Under the pieces are notes generated by a model. It worked only from the letters and a program-made list of their open reading frames with translations, did not search any database and was not told the DNA's origin. From contig CAKQWJ010000038.1 of assembly GCA_934278925.1 (NCBI GenBank), forward strand, positions 1 through 13,753: 13,753 nucleotides of DNA, in the 5' to 3' direction. The stretch is from an uncultured Clostridia bacterium (lineage in GTDB: Bacteria; Bacillota; Clostridia; Peptostreptococcales; Anaerovoracaceae). Shown piece after piece: positions 1 to 6,643 of the stretch; the stretch's first letter is position 1; each line of letters opens with the position of its first letter. A program made the position numbers and the translations under genes.

Positions 1-11
1 TAGCCCCCCTA

Positions 12-70
12 CCAGAATTTACTTTTGCAAAGCGGAAAGTTTTTGGCTGAACTGGAACTTACTTTTTCAA
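12..70. repeat. Paired 19-base direct repeats, possible IS end
   Basis: Bases 12-30 and 52-70 are imperfect copies of each other, matching at 15 of 19 positions and 40 bases apart. Read on the minus strand they are TTGCAAAAGTAAATTCTGG and TTGAAAAAGTAAGTTCCAG. Multiple repeats of about 20 bases near the tip are characteristic of IS21-family ends, so this may be the inner part of an insertion-sequence end whose body lies left of the window. No transposase is visible, so the IS assignment is an inference. The repeat itself is directly seen. Confidence 0.4.
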
Positions 71-462
71 TTCACCGTTTCAAAAAAGTCGTCAATGTTC
101 TCCAAGAGAATACTTCTCAATCAAAATAAGTATACCATATCAGCTTCATTACATTTAGGAATTTTGAGGTCTGTAAACTTTGCATAAGAAGTAATGTATG
201 CAATCACCAGAATGCAAAATTAGAGCGGCCATCGGGTCGTATTGTGAAGTTGGTGTGAAACGTTATGCATATTGCCGTCGGAACCTGCTTTTTGCGCTAA
301 CATTTTTAAAACGAAGCAACGAGCTGGTGTGCAGCGACTGTGCTTCAGACGAGTTTGGCATAAAAATAGTGGGTTTTTCAAGAAAATCCGGTGGTATCTA
401 ATAAGATAATCTATTGCTGTCTACTGTTTTCTCTAATTGTCGAAAAAAACTGCCACCTCGAC

Positions 463-508
463 GAAAATGTTGTGCAGATTGGTTCTGGATTGCCAAAAAT
501 GCACAACA
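463..508 (-). terminator. Probable terminator after the P-type ATPase gene
   Basis: About 47 bases after the stop of the P-type ATPase gene there is a 9-base perfect inverted repeat, TGTTGTGCA at 468-476 with TGCACAACA at 500-508. On the minus strand the stem is followed by TTTTC, and it can extend by A-U and G-U pairs into that T run. The 23-base loop contains a smaller TTGG/CCAA stem. The large loop and short T run make it a weaker intrinsic terminator than the others in this window. Confidence 0.5.
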
Positions 509-554
509 CTTCACGTAAACTTCATAATGCTTTGATTGATTCGGTGCAGGTATG

Positions 555-3155
555 TTATTCTTTCCGCACCCATTTGAGCAGCTGGATAATCGGCAGGCTG
601 GCAAAGGCATACAGATACACCGTGCCCAGCTGCGCCATGCTCAGCGTCTCCACCTTGAACACCGTTTCCAGACCCGGAACAGTAAGCACCGCCGTTATCA
701 GTGCCGCCCCAAGAAGAAAGGCCCCCAGCAGCCACTTATTGTTGAAGAACTTTTTCGTAAAAATCACCGGATGGTCCGACTTGCAGTTGAAGCCGTGGAA
801 CAGGCGGGTCAGGCACAGGGTTCCGAACGCATAGGTGCTTCCAAGCAGTGCGCCGTTCTGATGGTATCCGGTTAAGAATGCAATCATGGTCATGGCTCCG
901 ATGACCAATCCGTCCAGCGCGATTTTACTCAGGAATTTCCCGGTCAGAATGGATTCCTTCGCCGCCCTTGGCTTGTCCTTCATCACTTCGTTGTCGGAAG
1001 GCTCCACGCCCAGCGCGATGGCCGGAAGACTGTCGGTGAGAAGGTTGATGAACAGCAGATGTACCGGTGCAAAAGGAACCGGCAGTCCGGTCACCGATGC
1101 AGTGAGAACCGCAAGAATTGCCCCGAAGTTCCCCGACAACAGGAACTGAATAGCATTTTTGATATTCTTGTACAGATTCCGTCCATTTGCCACCGCTTTC
1201 ACGATTGTTGCAAAATTGTCGTCGGTGAGAACCATGGCGGCGGCATCTTTTGCCACCTCCGTTCCGGTCACGCCCATGGCAACCCCGATATCCGCCTGCT
1301 TCAGTGCGGGCGCATCGTTCACGCCATCCCCCGTCATCGCCACAATCATTCCACGCTCCTGCCATGCCCGCACAATCCGAATTTTGTGCTCCGGAGAAAC
1401 CCTGGCATATACGGAAATTCCGGGAACAAAATCTCTCAGCTCTTCATCACTCATATCCTCGATGTCCGCGCCTTCACAGGCTTCGGAAAGATCCTGAAGA
1501 ATGCCGATTCTTTTCGCGATGGCCGCGGCGGTAATCTTGTGGTCTCCGGTAATCATCACCGGCCGAATTCCTGCTTTTATGCATTCCGCCACGGCATCCT
1601 TGGACTCTTCCCTCGGCGGATCCATCATGGCGATCAGCCCCAGGAACACCAAATGGTTTTCATCTTCCAAAGTCAGCACATGGCCCTCCGGAACCTGCCG
1701 ATAAGTGAACGCCAACACCCGCAATCCTTCCATGGAAAAATCCCGGTTCTGCTGCCGAATTATTCTTTTATCCTCATCGGTGATCTCCCGAATACCTTCG
1801 GCGGTCTGAATACGCTCCGACAACTCCAGCAGTCGGTCCACGTCGCCTTTTACGATCATGCGGGTCTCACCATCGATGGAATGGAGAGTCGACATCATTT
1901 TTCGGTCGCTGTCAAAAGGAAGTTCGCCTTCTCGCGGGTATTCCGCCCGTACCGCCGCCGTTTCAATCCCGTATCGGCTGCCCAGGTTAATCAACGCCGT
2001 CTCCGTCGGGTCTCCGATTTCCACTCCATTTTCGTTGGTGGAATCATTGCACAGAATGCTGCAATCCATCAATGATCGCTGCGCCGGATCGTCCACATCA
2101 ATTTCGGCTGCAGAAATTCTCTTCCCCTCCACGTAGTAATCTTCCACCGTCATTTTGTTCTGCGTCAGAGTTCCGGTTTTGTCCGAGCATATGACGGACA
2201 CGCTGCCCAGGCCTTCCACCGCCTGAAGCTTGCGGATTATCGCGTGTTCCTTCGCCATTTTCTGTGTCCCAAAAGAAAGTACGATTGTCACGATAGAACT
2301 GAGGGCCTCCGGTATTGCCGCAACGGCAAGCGCCACGGCAAACATGAATGCACTGCCAATGTTCTCTCCGCGGAAAACATTGATGGCGAAGAGAATTCCG
2401 CAAAATACCAGAATCAGCACGGACAGCTTCTTGCCGAAATCCTCCAGATTTGCCTGAAGCGGGGTCTGTTTCTCCGAAGTCGACTTCAGAAGTCCGGCAA
2501 TTCTGCCCACCTCCGTCTCCATACCGATATCCGTTACCACCGCTTTCCCGCGTCCGTAGGTGACGAAGCTTCCGGAGAACAGCATGTTGGTTCGATCGCC
2601 CAGGGGCACATCTTCCGAAATCACCGCGGTGCTTTTTTCCACCGCAAGGCTTTCTCCGGTAAGCGCACTCTCATTAATCTTGAGGCTTGCATTTTCGATC
2701 AGCCTTCCATCTGCCGGAACCATGTCCCCCGCTTCTAGGAGAATCACATCTCCCACCACAAGCTCTCTTGCAGGAATTATGACGGCGGCACCATCCCGCA
2801 ACACCTTCGCTTCCGGTCCCGAAAGATTTTTCAAGCTCTGCAGCGACTGCTCCGCCTTTACCGTCTGCACCGTTCCCAGAATGGCATTAATGGTAATGAC
2901 AATGACGATGACCGCCGCACTTTCCGCATCTCCAAGAATGCCGGATATGATTGCCGATGCAATAAGAATCAGCACCAGAAAATCTTTATACTGTTCCAGA
3001 AAAATCTGCGGGATGCTTTTTTTCTTCCCTTCTGCAAGTTCATTCCATCCACACCGTTCTCTGTTTTTGCTCACTTCCTCTCCGGTGAGACCGGTCTCCC
3101 TGCTGTTCACGCGTTCAAGAACCGTCTTCGCCGTCTCCTGATAGTATTTTTTCAT
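555..3155 (-). CDS. Cation-transporting P-type ATPase (Ca2+/Mn2+ type, P2A)
   Basis: This 866-residue membrane pump uses ATP to export a divalent cation. It has the full P2 layout. The actuator motif TGES is at 166-169, PEAL in membrane helix 4 at 282-285, the phosphorylation motif DKTGT at 325-329, KGD near 436, TGD at 536-538 and TGDGVND at 608-614, followed by four to six C-terminal helices. SERCA site II is intact: the VAAIPE helix-4 motif with E283, plus N704, T707 and D708 in helix 6. Site I is not: the SERCA E771 position is A679, and helix 8 has HGFN with no acidic residue. This predicts one ion per cycle, as in SPCA/PMR1 and Listeria LMCA1. The ATG start has GAGGAGGC seven bases upstream. 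An upstream yybP-ykoY riboswitch points to Mn2+ as a physiological signal. Ca2+ versus Mn2+ preference cannot be read from sequence alone. Confidence 0.95.
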   Translation of the reverse strand: MKKYYQETAKTVLERVNSRETGLTGEEVSKNRERCGWNELAEGKKKSIPQIFLEQYKDFLVLILIASAIISGILGDAESAAVIVIVITINAILGTVQTVKAEQSLQSLKNLSGPEAKVLRDGAAVIIPARELVVGDVILLEAGDMVPADGRLIENASLKINESALTGESLAVEKSTAVISEDVPLGDRTNMLFSGSFVTYGRGKAVVTDIGMETEVGRIAGLLKSTSEKQTPLQANLEDFGKKLSVLILVFCGILFAINVFRGENIGSAFMFAVALAVAAIPEALSSIVTIVLSFGTQKMAKEHAIIRKLQAVEGLGSVSVICSDKTGTLTQNKMTVEDYYVEGKRISAAEIDVDDPAQRSLMDCSILCNDSTNENGVEIGDPTETALINLGSRYGIETAAVRAEYPREGELPFDSDRKMMSTLHSIDGETRMIVKGDVDRLLELSERIQTAEGIREITDEDKRIIRQQNRDFSMEGLRVLAFTYRQVPEGHVLTLEDENHLVFLGLIAMMDPPREESKDAVAECIKAGIRPVMITGDHKITAAAIAKRIGILQDLSEACEGADIEDMSDEELRDFVPGISVYARVSPEHKIRIVRAWQERGMIVAMTGDGVNDAPALKQADIGVAMGVTGTEVAKDAAAMVLTDDNFATIVKAVANGRNLYKNIKNAIQFLLSGNFGAILAVLTASVTGLPVPFAPVHLLFINLLTDSLPAIALGVEPSDNEVMKDKPRAAKESILTGKFLSKIALDGLVIGAMTMIAFLTGYHQNGALLGSTYAFGTLCLTRLFHGFNCKSDHPVIFTKKFFNNKWLLGAFLLGAALITAVLTVPGLETVFKVETLSMAQLGTVYLYAFASLPIIQLLKWVRKE

Positions 3156-3233
3156 AATTTTGCCTCCTCTTTTTCCAAGAATTCACGGACTGAATTTCCT
3201 GTGCAACGGAGCGAATCTTCTGCAAAATGATAT

Positions 3234-3280
3234 AAAAAAAGAAACCTCTACTGCACAACAAAACATGCAATAAAAGTCTC
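3234..3280 (-). terminator. Riboswitch-controlled intrinsic terminator
   Basis: Bases 3266-3280 and 3241-3255 form a 15-pair RNA hairpin on the minus strand. All pairs are Watson-Crick or G-U, with a 10-base loop, and seven T follow at 3234-3240. The 5' arm (GAGACTTTTATTGCA) contains the 3' strand of the riboswitch closing helix, so the two structures exclude each other. Ligand binding should hold the closing helix and let transcription run into the pump gene 78 bases further on. The mutually exclusive design is seen in the sequence. The ON direction follows from what is known of yybP-ykoY switches. Confidence 0.9.
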
Positions 3281-3367
3281 ACCAATTCCTTGAGGCACCG
3301 GATGCTTCCATCGTACTGACGACGCCACAAACGCAAATATATACGTAGGTTACTCCCCTTTATTATT
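3268..3367 (-). promoter_or_regulatory. yybP-ykoY family Mn2+ riboswitch aptamer
   Basis: The leader RNA carries the conserved yybP-ykoY blocks in order. AAAGGGGAGTA is at 3351-3362, GTCGTCAGTACG follows in the first loop arm, then CCGGTGCC, and GGTGAGACTTTTATTG closes the element. The closing helix pairs AATAATAAAG at the 5' end (about 3358-3367) with CTTTTATTG at 3268-3276. This family binds Mn2+ and commonly controls P-type cation ATPases, MntP and TerC-like exporters. Here it lies between a consensus promoter and a P-type ATPase, with an overlapping terminator. I recognise the motif blocks from the family consensus. No covariance search was run. Confidence 0.9.
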
Positions 3368-3373
3368 AGCGCA

Positions 3374-3403
3374 ATTATATATTCTCTCCACCGAATCTGT
3401 CAA
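3374..3403 (-). promoter_or_regulatory. Consensus sigma-A promoter of the P-type ATPase gene
   Basis: On the minus strand, TTGACA at 3398-3403 and TATAAT at 3374-3379 are separated by 18 bases. Both hexamers match the housekeeping consensus exactly. Transcription should start near 3367, precisely where the riboswitch closing helix begins. With so strong a promoter, control is expected mainly at the riboswitch terminator downstream. Confidence 0.88.
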
Positions 3404-3416
3404 GTCCCTTTGCGAG

Positions 3417-3444
3417 AAAAACCGGATTGCAAATGCAACCCGGT
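3417..3444 (-). terminator. Intrinsic terminator after the AAA ATPase gene
   Basis: Twelve bases after the TAG stop of the AAA ATPase gene, ACCGGGTTGC (3435-3444) pairs with GCAATCCGGT (3421-3430) around a four-base ATTT loop. One pair is G-U. TTTTCTC follows on the minus strand. This is a strong GC-capped hairpin with a T run. It isolates the gene from the P-type ATPase promoter that begins about 14 bases further on. Confidence 0.88.
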
Positions 3445-3456
3445 CACCGGTTCATC

Positions 3457-4764
3457 CTAGATAAATGCAGCCATGTACAACGGCAGCGTGATAATGCGAT
3501 CGTCACTTACACCTATATTTCCGTCTGCAAACTTGTAGCCACAAGGAATACTTTTATTTTTTTTCATTACCGACTTCAGTGAATTTGCCTTTCCCTGTCC
3601 GCTCTTTACTTCAATCGGAAGAACACTTCCATCTTTCTGAATAATCACATCAATCTCCTTTTGAGATGTATCATTTTTATAGAAATACAGATTATGTCCC
3701 TTTTTATAAAGTGCATCTGCCACTGCACATTCGTATATGCCGCCTTTTGAATTTCCCTCTAAGGTATTTTCTACAATATGCTGCTTCAATGAAAAATCTT
3801 TCATCGCCATCAGCAACGACAAGTCTGTTGTATATGCTCGAAAAAAATCGTCTCGTGCATAATCTTCTAAATCAAATTTGATATCTGTCACACGCTTGCA
3901 AATATGTATCATATCCGCCCGAAGCAGCCACTCGATACTGGAATAGTACTTTTGTGCCCGTCCTCCACGTTCCACCTCTTTATACTGGAACTTGTGATTT
4001 TCTTTGTCCAACAGCTGTTTTGCTAGTGAAAGATAGCATTTTTCTGCTTTTACCTTTTCTTCCGCAGTTGCATAATGTGCAATATCGTACAGATATCCTT
4101 GCAAGAGATTTCTTTGAATCCGATCCACATCTCTGAAATCTCTTGTATCTGCATATTTTGAGACCGCTTCCGGCATACCGCCGATTGCGACATACTGTCT
4201 GTAGAAAGCCATCATTTGAGAATGGATGGCCTCAGGAATTGCAGTTCTCGATTCGAGATAACCACAAAGGGTTTCAATCATATCTTCAGTTATCCCCATG
4301 CCCCAGAGAAATTCTTCAAAATCAAGTCCATCCATTTTAAGATAATCCACGTAACCCACCGGATAGGATGAAGCTCGTTTATAATCGATTCCCAAGAGCG
4401 AACCGGAGGCAATTACATCGAAGCGGTTATCTAAGGCCCAGAATTTAAGCGAAGTTAATGCCTCTTGGCACTCTTGAATTTCATCCAGAAAAATCATGGT
4501 TTTTCCCGGCACAATCTTCTTTTCCGGAAATCGAAACCGCATCGCCATCACCATATTATCGACCGTGAGATCCCCGGAAAAAATATCCCTTGCAGAAGGC
4601 ATCTGTTTGAAATTGATTTCCACATATTCTTCGTAGTTCTCTTCCGCAAAGCGTTCAATTATATATGTTTTTCCCGTTTGTCTCGCACCCTGCACTACAA
4701 GGCACTTTCTATCCTTTGATTCAACCCATTTTTTGATATCCTTTGTCGCTTTTCGTCTCAGCAT
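3457..4764 (-). CDS. AAA+ ATPase, DUF4143 family, with PD-(D/E)XK-like C terminus
   Basis: This 435-residue protein is predicted to be a cytoplasmic ATPase of unknown biological role. The N-terminal AAA domain has Walker A GARQTGKT near residues 26-33, Walker B IFLDEIQ near 91-97, and a sensor-like ASGSLLG near 119-125. The middle has IGGMPEAV near 193-200, typical of the AAA_14/DUF4143 family. The C-terminal domain has KEIDVII near 369 and IEVKSG near 384-389, the acidic and ExK parts of a PD-(D/E)XK fold. The ATG start has GAGGTG five bases upstream. The gene stands alone, with its own leader of phased repeats and its own terminator. By eye it is AT-richer than its neighbours, and its family is common in variable genome regions, so acquisition by transfer is plausible. 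Members are often annotated only as ATP-binding protein. I do not assign nuclease activity or a defence role. Confidence 0.92.
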   Translation of the reverse strand: MLRRKATKDIKKWVESKDRKCLVVQGARQTGKTYIIERFAEENYEEYVEINFKQMPSARDIFSGDLTVDNMVMAMRFRFPEKKIVPGKTMIFLDEIQECQEALTSLKFWALDNRFDVIASGSLLGIDYKRASSYPVGYVDYLKMDGLDFEEFLWGMGITEDMIETLCGYLESRTAIPEAIHSQMMAFYRQYVAIGGMPEAVSKYADTRDFRDVDRIQRNLLQGYLYDIAHYATAEEKVKAEKCYLSLAKQLLDKENHKFQYKEVERGGRAQKYYSSIEWLLRADMIHICKRVTDIKFDLEDYARDDFFRAYTTDLSLLMAMKDFSLKQHIVENTLEGNSKGGIYECAVADALYKKGHNLYFYKNDTSQKEIDVIIQKDGSVLPIEVKSGQGKANSLKSVMKKNKSIPCGYKFADGNIGVSDDRIITLPLYMAAFI

Positions 4765-4775
4765 ACAGTCACCTC

Positions 4776-4853
4776 ATCAACATTTTTAGATATAAAAATG
4801 TACCTTACATCAACATTTTTAACTACAAATATGACTTCTTTATCAACATTTTT
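4776..4853 (-). repeat. Three 12-base direct repeats at exact 33-base spacing
   Basis: On the minus strand the sequence AAAAATGTTGAT occurs three times, at 4842-4853, 4809-4820 and 4776-4787, identical in all 12 positions and exactly 33 bases apart. The 21-base spacers between them match each other only partly, about half of positions for the first two. The first copy lies at the predicted transcription start and the last runs directly into the ribosome binding site of the AAA ATPase gene. A 33-base period is close to three helical turns, so the copies face the same side of the DNA. They could be operator sites, a decayed tandem repeat or an RNA element. Confidence 0.85.
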
Positions 4854-4857
4854 GTAT

Positions 4858-4863
4858 ATTATA
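4858..4863 (-). promoter_or_regulatory. Extended -10 promoter of the AAA ATPase gene
   Basis: The minus strand reads TGATATAAT, an exact TATAAT with a TGN extension. There is no good -35 at 16-18 bases; the nearest TTGACT is 22 bases away at about 4886-4891. An extended -10 can work without a -35. The predicted start near 4851 falls inside the first copy of the 12-base repeat. This is a prediction from motif only. Confidence 0.5.
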
Positions 4864-4904
4864 TCATTAAAGATTTTATCATAAAAGTCAAATTTAAATG
4901 TTAT

Positions 4905-4927
4905 GCGGTTTTGGGCTGAAAAACCGC
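4905..4927 (-). terminator. Hairpin just after the alcohol dehydrogenase stop
   Basis: GCGGTTTT (4920-4927) and AAAACCGC (4905-4912) form a perfect 8-base stem with a seven-base loop, starting two bases after the TGA stop on the minus strand. The following bases are ATAACATTTAAATTT, so the T tract is poor. It may be a weak intrinsic terminator or a 3' end stabiliser. Confidence 0.55.
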
Positions 4928-4929
4928 CA

Positions 4930-5964
4930 TCAACATTCCACGGCGACTTTAATCACACCATCCCGCTTATTCTCGAACAACTCATAGGCCTCATCAATCC
5001 GGCGAAGAGGATAGATATGAGTAATCAGCGGCTCGGTGTCGATTTTTCCCTGCGCAATCAGATGCAAGGTTTCCTCGCAGTCACAGCCGTCTACGCCTCC
5101 GGTTTTAAATGTGAGATTCTTTCCGTACATCTCCGGTAGCGGAAGGATCTGTGGCTTATCATAAAGAGCCACCACCGTCACGATACCGTTCGGCCGAGCA
5201 CATTCCCATGCCAGCCGGAAGGTGGAGTCCGCTCCCGCAACCTCCAGAACCACATCCGCACCGCCGTGTTCGCTGTTCTGCAGCACGTATTCCCGGCACT
5301 TTTCCGGAGTTACGGTCTTCACTTCCGGGTAATGCTCATTTATAAAACGAATTCTCTCCGCATCTTTCTCGCACACGATGATATTCTTCGGCTCCTTCAG
5401 TATCACGCTAATCAATGTGCAAATTCCGGTAGGGCCGGCCCCGATAATCAGCACGGTATCTTCCTCCGTAATCTCGGAAATTCGCGCCGCCCAGTAGCCG
5501 GTAGCCAGAACATCGCCCACCAGAAGTGCCTGACGGTCCGTCACCCCATCCGGAATCTTGTTCAATCCCTGATCCGCAAAAGGAACCCGCACATATTCCG
5601 CCTGCCCTCCATCAATCCGACATCCCAGCGCCCATCCGCCGTTCTCATCGGTACAGTTATTCACAAATCCCTTCTTGCAGAAAAAGCATTCGCCGCAAAA
5701 GGTCTCCACATTCACGGTGACCCGGTCTCCCGGCTTCACATGCGTTATCCGCTCTCCCACGGATTCCACAATTCCTACCATCTCATGTCCCACGGTAATT
5801 CCCGGCACCGCCCGCGGAACGCTTCCGTGCTTGATGTGCAGATCGCTGGAGCAAATGCTGGCCAGCGTCACCTTCACGATGGCATCCCGATCGTGTAAGA
5901 GCACCGGCTTTTCTTTTTCCCGCAATTCGAACTTTCCTTCTGAAACATATGTATACGTCTGCAT
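4930..5964 (-). CDS. Zinc-dependent medium-chain alcohol dehydrogenase
   Basis: This 344-residue protein is a cytoplasmic NAD(P)-dependent oxidoreductase of the MDR/ADH superfamily. Catalytic zinc ligands are C38, the pair H60-E61 (in GHE) and probably D151. The structural zinc loop has C90, C93, C96 and C104 in the usual C-x2-C-x2-C-x7-C spacing. The Rossmann motif GAGPTG is at 175-180. An acidic residue, E199, ends the second strand and favours NAD over NADP. The substrate, alcohol, polyol or threonine-like, cannot be told. I chose the ATG encoding MQTYTYV because it matches where homologues begin and has GGGA seven bases upstream. A GTG at 5977-5979 and an ATG at 5974-5976 are in frame but have only a weak AGAAAG nearby. 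The gene stands alone between the V-ATPase terminator and its own hairpin. Confidence 0.93.
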   Translation of the reverse strand: MQTYTYVSEGKFELREKEKPVLLHDRDAIVKVTLASICSSDLHIKHGSVPRAVPGITVGHEMVGIVESVGERITHVKPGDRVTVNVETFCGECFFCKKGFVNNCTDENGGWALGCRIDGGQAEYVRVPFADQGLNKIPDGVTDRQALLVGDVLATGYWAARISEITEEDTVLIIGAGPTGICTLISVILKEPKNIIVCEKDAERIRFINEHYPEVKTVTPEKCREYVLQNSEHGGADVVLEVAGADSTFRLAWECARPNGIVTVVALYDKPQILPLPEMYGKNLTFKTGGVDGCDCEETLHLIAQGKIDTEPLITHIYPLRRIDEAYELFENKRDGVIKVAVEC

Positions 5965-6032
5965 ATTCAATCCCATCACTTTCTAAAAATAATTTCACTT
6001 TGTATCTCAAATTTTGTTCTTCGAATGTTATC

Positions 6033-6061
6033 AGAATACCATATTTTTCCGTTTTTCTCCA
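6033..6061 (-). promoter_or_regulatory. Weak candidate promoter for the alcohol dehydrogenase
   Basis: The minus strand has TGGAGA at 6056-6061 and TATTCT at 6033-6038 with a 17-base spacer. TATTCT is preceded by TGG, an extended -10. Each hexamer matches four of six consensus bases. It lies just after the V-ATPase operon terminator, where an independent promoter would be expected. Read-through from the operon is the alternative. Confidence 0.35.
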
Positions 6062-6098
6062 TAACGAAACGGGGACCCCGCCGAAGCAGAATCCCCGT
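6061..6098 (-). terminator. UUCG-loop terminator of the V-ATPase operon
   Basis: On the minus strand, bases 6086-6098 and 6069-6081 form a 13-pair stem. Its base is seven strong pairs, ACGGGGA with TCCCCGT. The upper part contains three G-U pairs and is capped by a UUCG tetraloop at 6082-6085. TTCGTTAT follows, giving a modest T run. It lies about 66 bases after the stop of the K gene and marks the end of the seven-gene operon. Confidence 0.85.
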
Positions 6099-6164
6099 CT
6101 CAATTTAAGAACGCTTTCTTATATGAAGGTACTTATTTAAAATATCCGTCTTCGTTCCGACCGA

Positions 6165-6590
6165 TTAGCCCAGCAGCAGCAAACTGAATACCAGTGTGAA
6201 GAGGGCTACGGTCTCGATAACACCGATAACGATGAAGTAGTTCGCAGTACCCTTTCCGGTTGCACCCAGTGCATCTGCAGCTGCAGCGGCGCATCTGCCC
6301 TGGAACAGAGCGGACATACCGATTGCCAGTCCACCAAATACGCCAACCCAGAGAGCCAGGGACGGATCGCAGTTAGCACTCTTAATGAAGTTCATCAGAA
6401 GGAATCCGTAAATGGTCTGTGTCAGAGGCGCACCGGCGAATGCGATCATGATGAACGGAGCCTGCTTGCCACTTGCGTAGCACTTCTTCCATGCTCCTAC
6501 GGAAGACATACCTGCAAAACCTGTACCGAATGCGGATCCAGCTGCGGAAAGACCAAGGGCTGCTGCCATACCAAGAAATGCGATGTTCAT
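6165..6590 (-). CDS. atpK: V-type ATPase subunit K (c-ring proteolipid)
   Basis: This 141-residue integral membrane protein forms the rotor ring that carries the ion. It has four membrane helices, two fused hairpins, as in other bacterial V-type proteolipids of about 140-160 residues. Helix 2 has the APLTQ motif (P55, T57, Q58), helix 3 ends with LFQGR (Q97), and helix 4 has the ion-carrying E126 in VIETVA. T, Q, Q and E correspond to T64, Q65, Q110 and E139 of Enterococcus hirae NtpK, which ligate Na+. The first hairpin has no acidic residue, so there is one carboxylate per four helices. The ATG has AAGGAG seven bases upstream. It is the last gene of the operon, 57 bases after subunit I. The gap contains an inverted repeat that may support its higher required output. 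Confidence 0.95.
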   Translation of the reverse strand: MNIAFLGMAAALGLSAAGSAFGTGFAGMSSVGAWKKCYASGKQAPFIMIAFAGAPLTQTIYGFLLMNFIKSANCDPSLALWVGVFGGLAIGMSALFQGRCAAAAADALGATGKGTANYFIVIGVIETVALFTLVFSLLLLG

Positions 6591-6604
6591 AATAATTCTC
6601 CTTT

Positions 6605-6643
6605 TCTAAATTACATCAGAATCATTTATAATTTACATTTAGA
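6605..6643 (-). other. Inverted repeat in the I-K intergenic gap
   Basis: TCTAAAT at 6637-6643 and ATTTAGA at 6605-6611 (minus strand) could pair across a 25-base loop, just upstream of the K ribosome binding site. Two partial direct repeats starting GATTCT lie inside. This is the only gap in the operon longer than 20 bases. It could be an mRNA processing or stabilising site that helps raise K output relative to I, but the stem is short and AT-rich. Confidence 0.35.

Larger units (their letters stand above)
1..554. other. Left intergenic region, no convincing gene
   Basis: I see no gene here that I can support. The longest open frame of its own is a 67-codon plus-strand stretch at 198-401. 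It has no ribosome binding site, no recognisable motif, and ends in a low-complexity tail, so I treat it as chance. The stretch holds a pair of 19-base imperfect repeats near the left edge, a small inverted repeat TTGCATA/TATGCAA at 180-186 and 197-203, and a probable terminator for the pump gene at 463-508. The part to the left of about 460 is downstream of that terminator and may belong to a neighbouring mobile element. Confidence 0.6.

Noticed and set aside
198..401. 67-codon plus-strand open frame in the left intergenic region
   Set aside because: No ribosome binding site, no known motif and no supporting context. Length is within chance for this DNA.
391..834. 147-codon plus-strand open frame running into the end of the P-type ATPase gene
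   Set aside because: More than half lies antisense to the pump and no start signal is present.
1059..2075. 338-codon plus-strand open frame opposite the P-type ATPase
   Set aside because: His/Arg-rich shadow of the pump gene; the pump motifs on the minus strand are unambiguous.
3457..4764. AAA ATPase as part of a defence system
   Set aside because: It stands alone between its own promoter and terminator, with no partner toxin, methylase or nuclease gene beside it. The family alone does not support that claim.
4776..4853. Possible CRISPR-like array in the 33-base-period repeats
   Set aside because: The repeat is only 12 bases and AT-rich, the spacers are 21 bases and partly similar to each other, and no cas gene is near.
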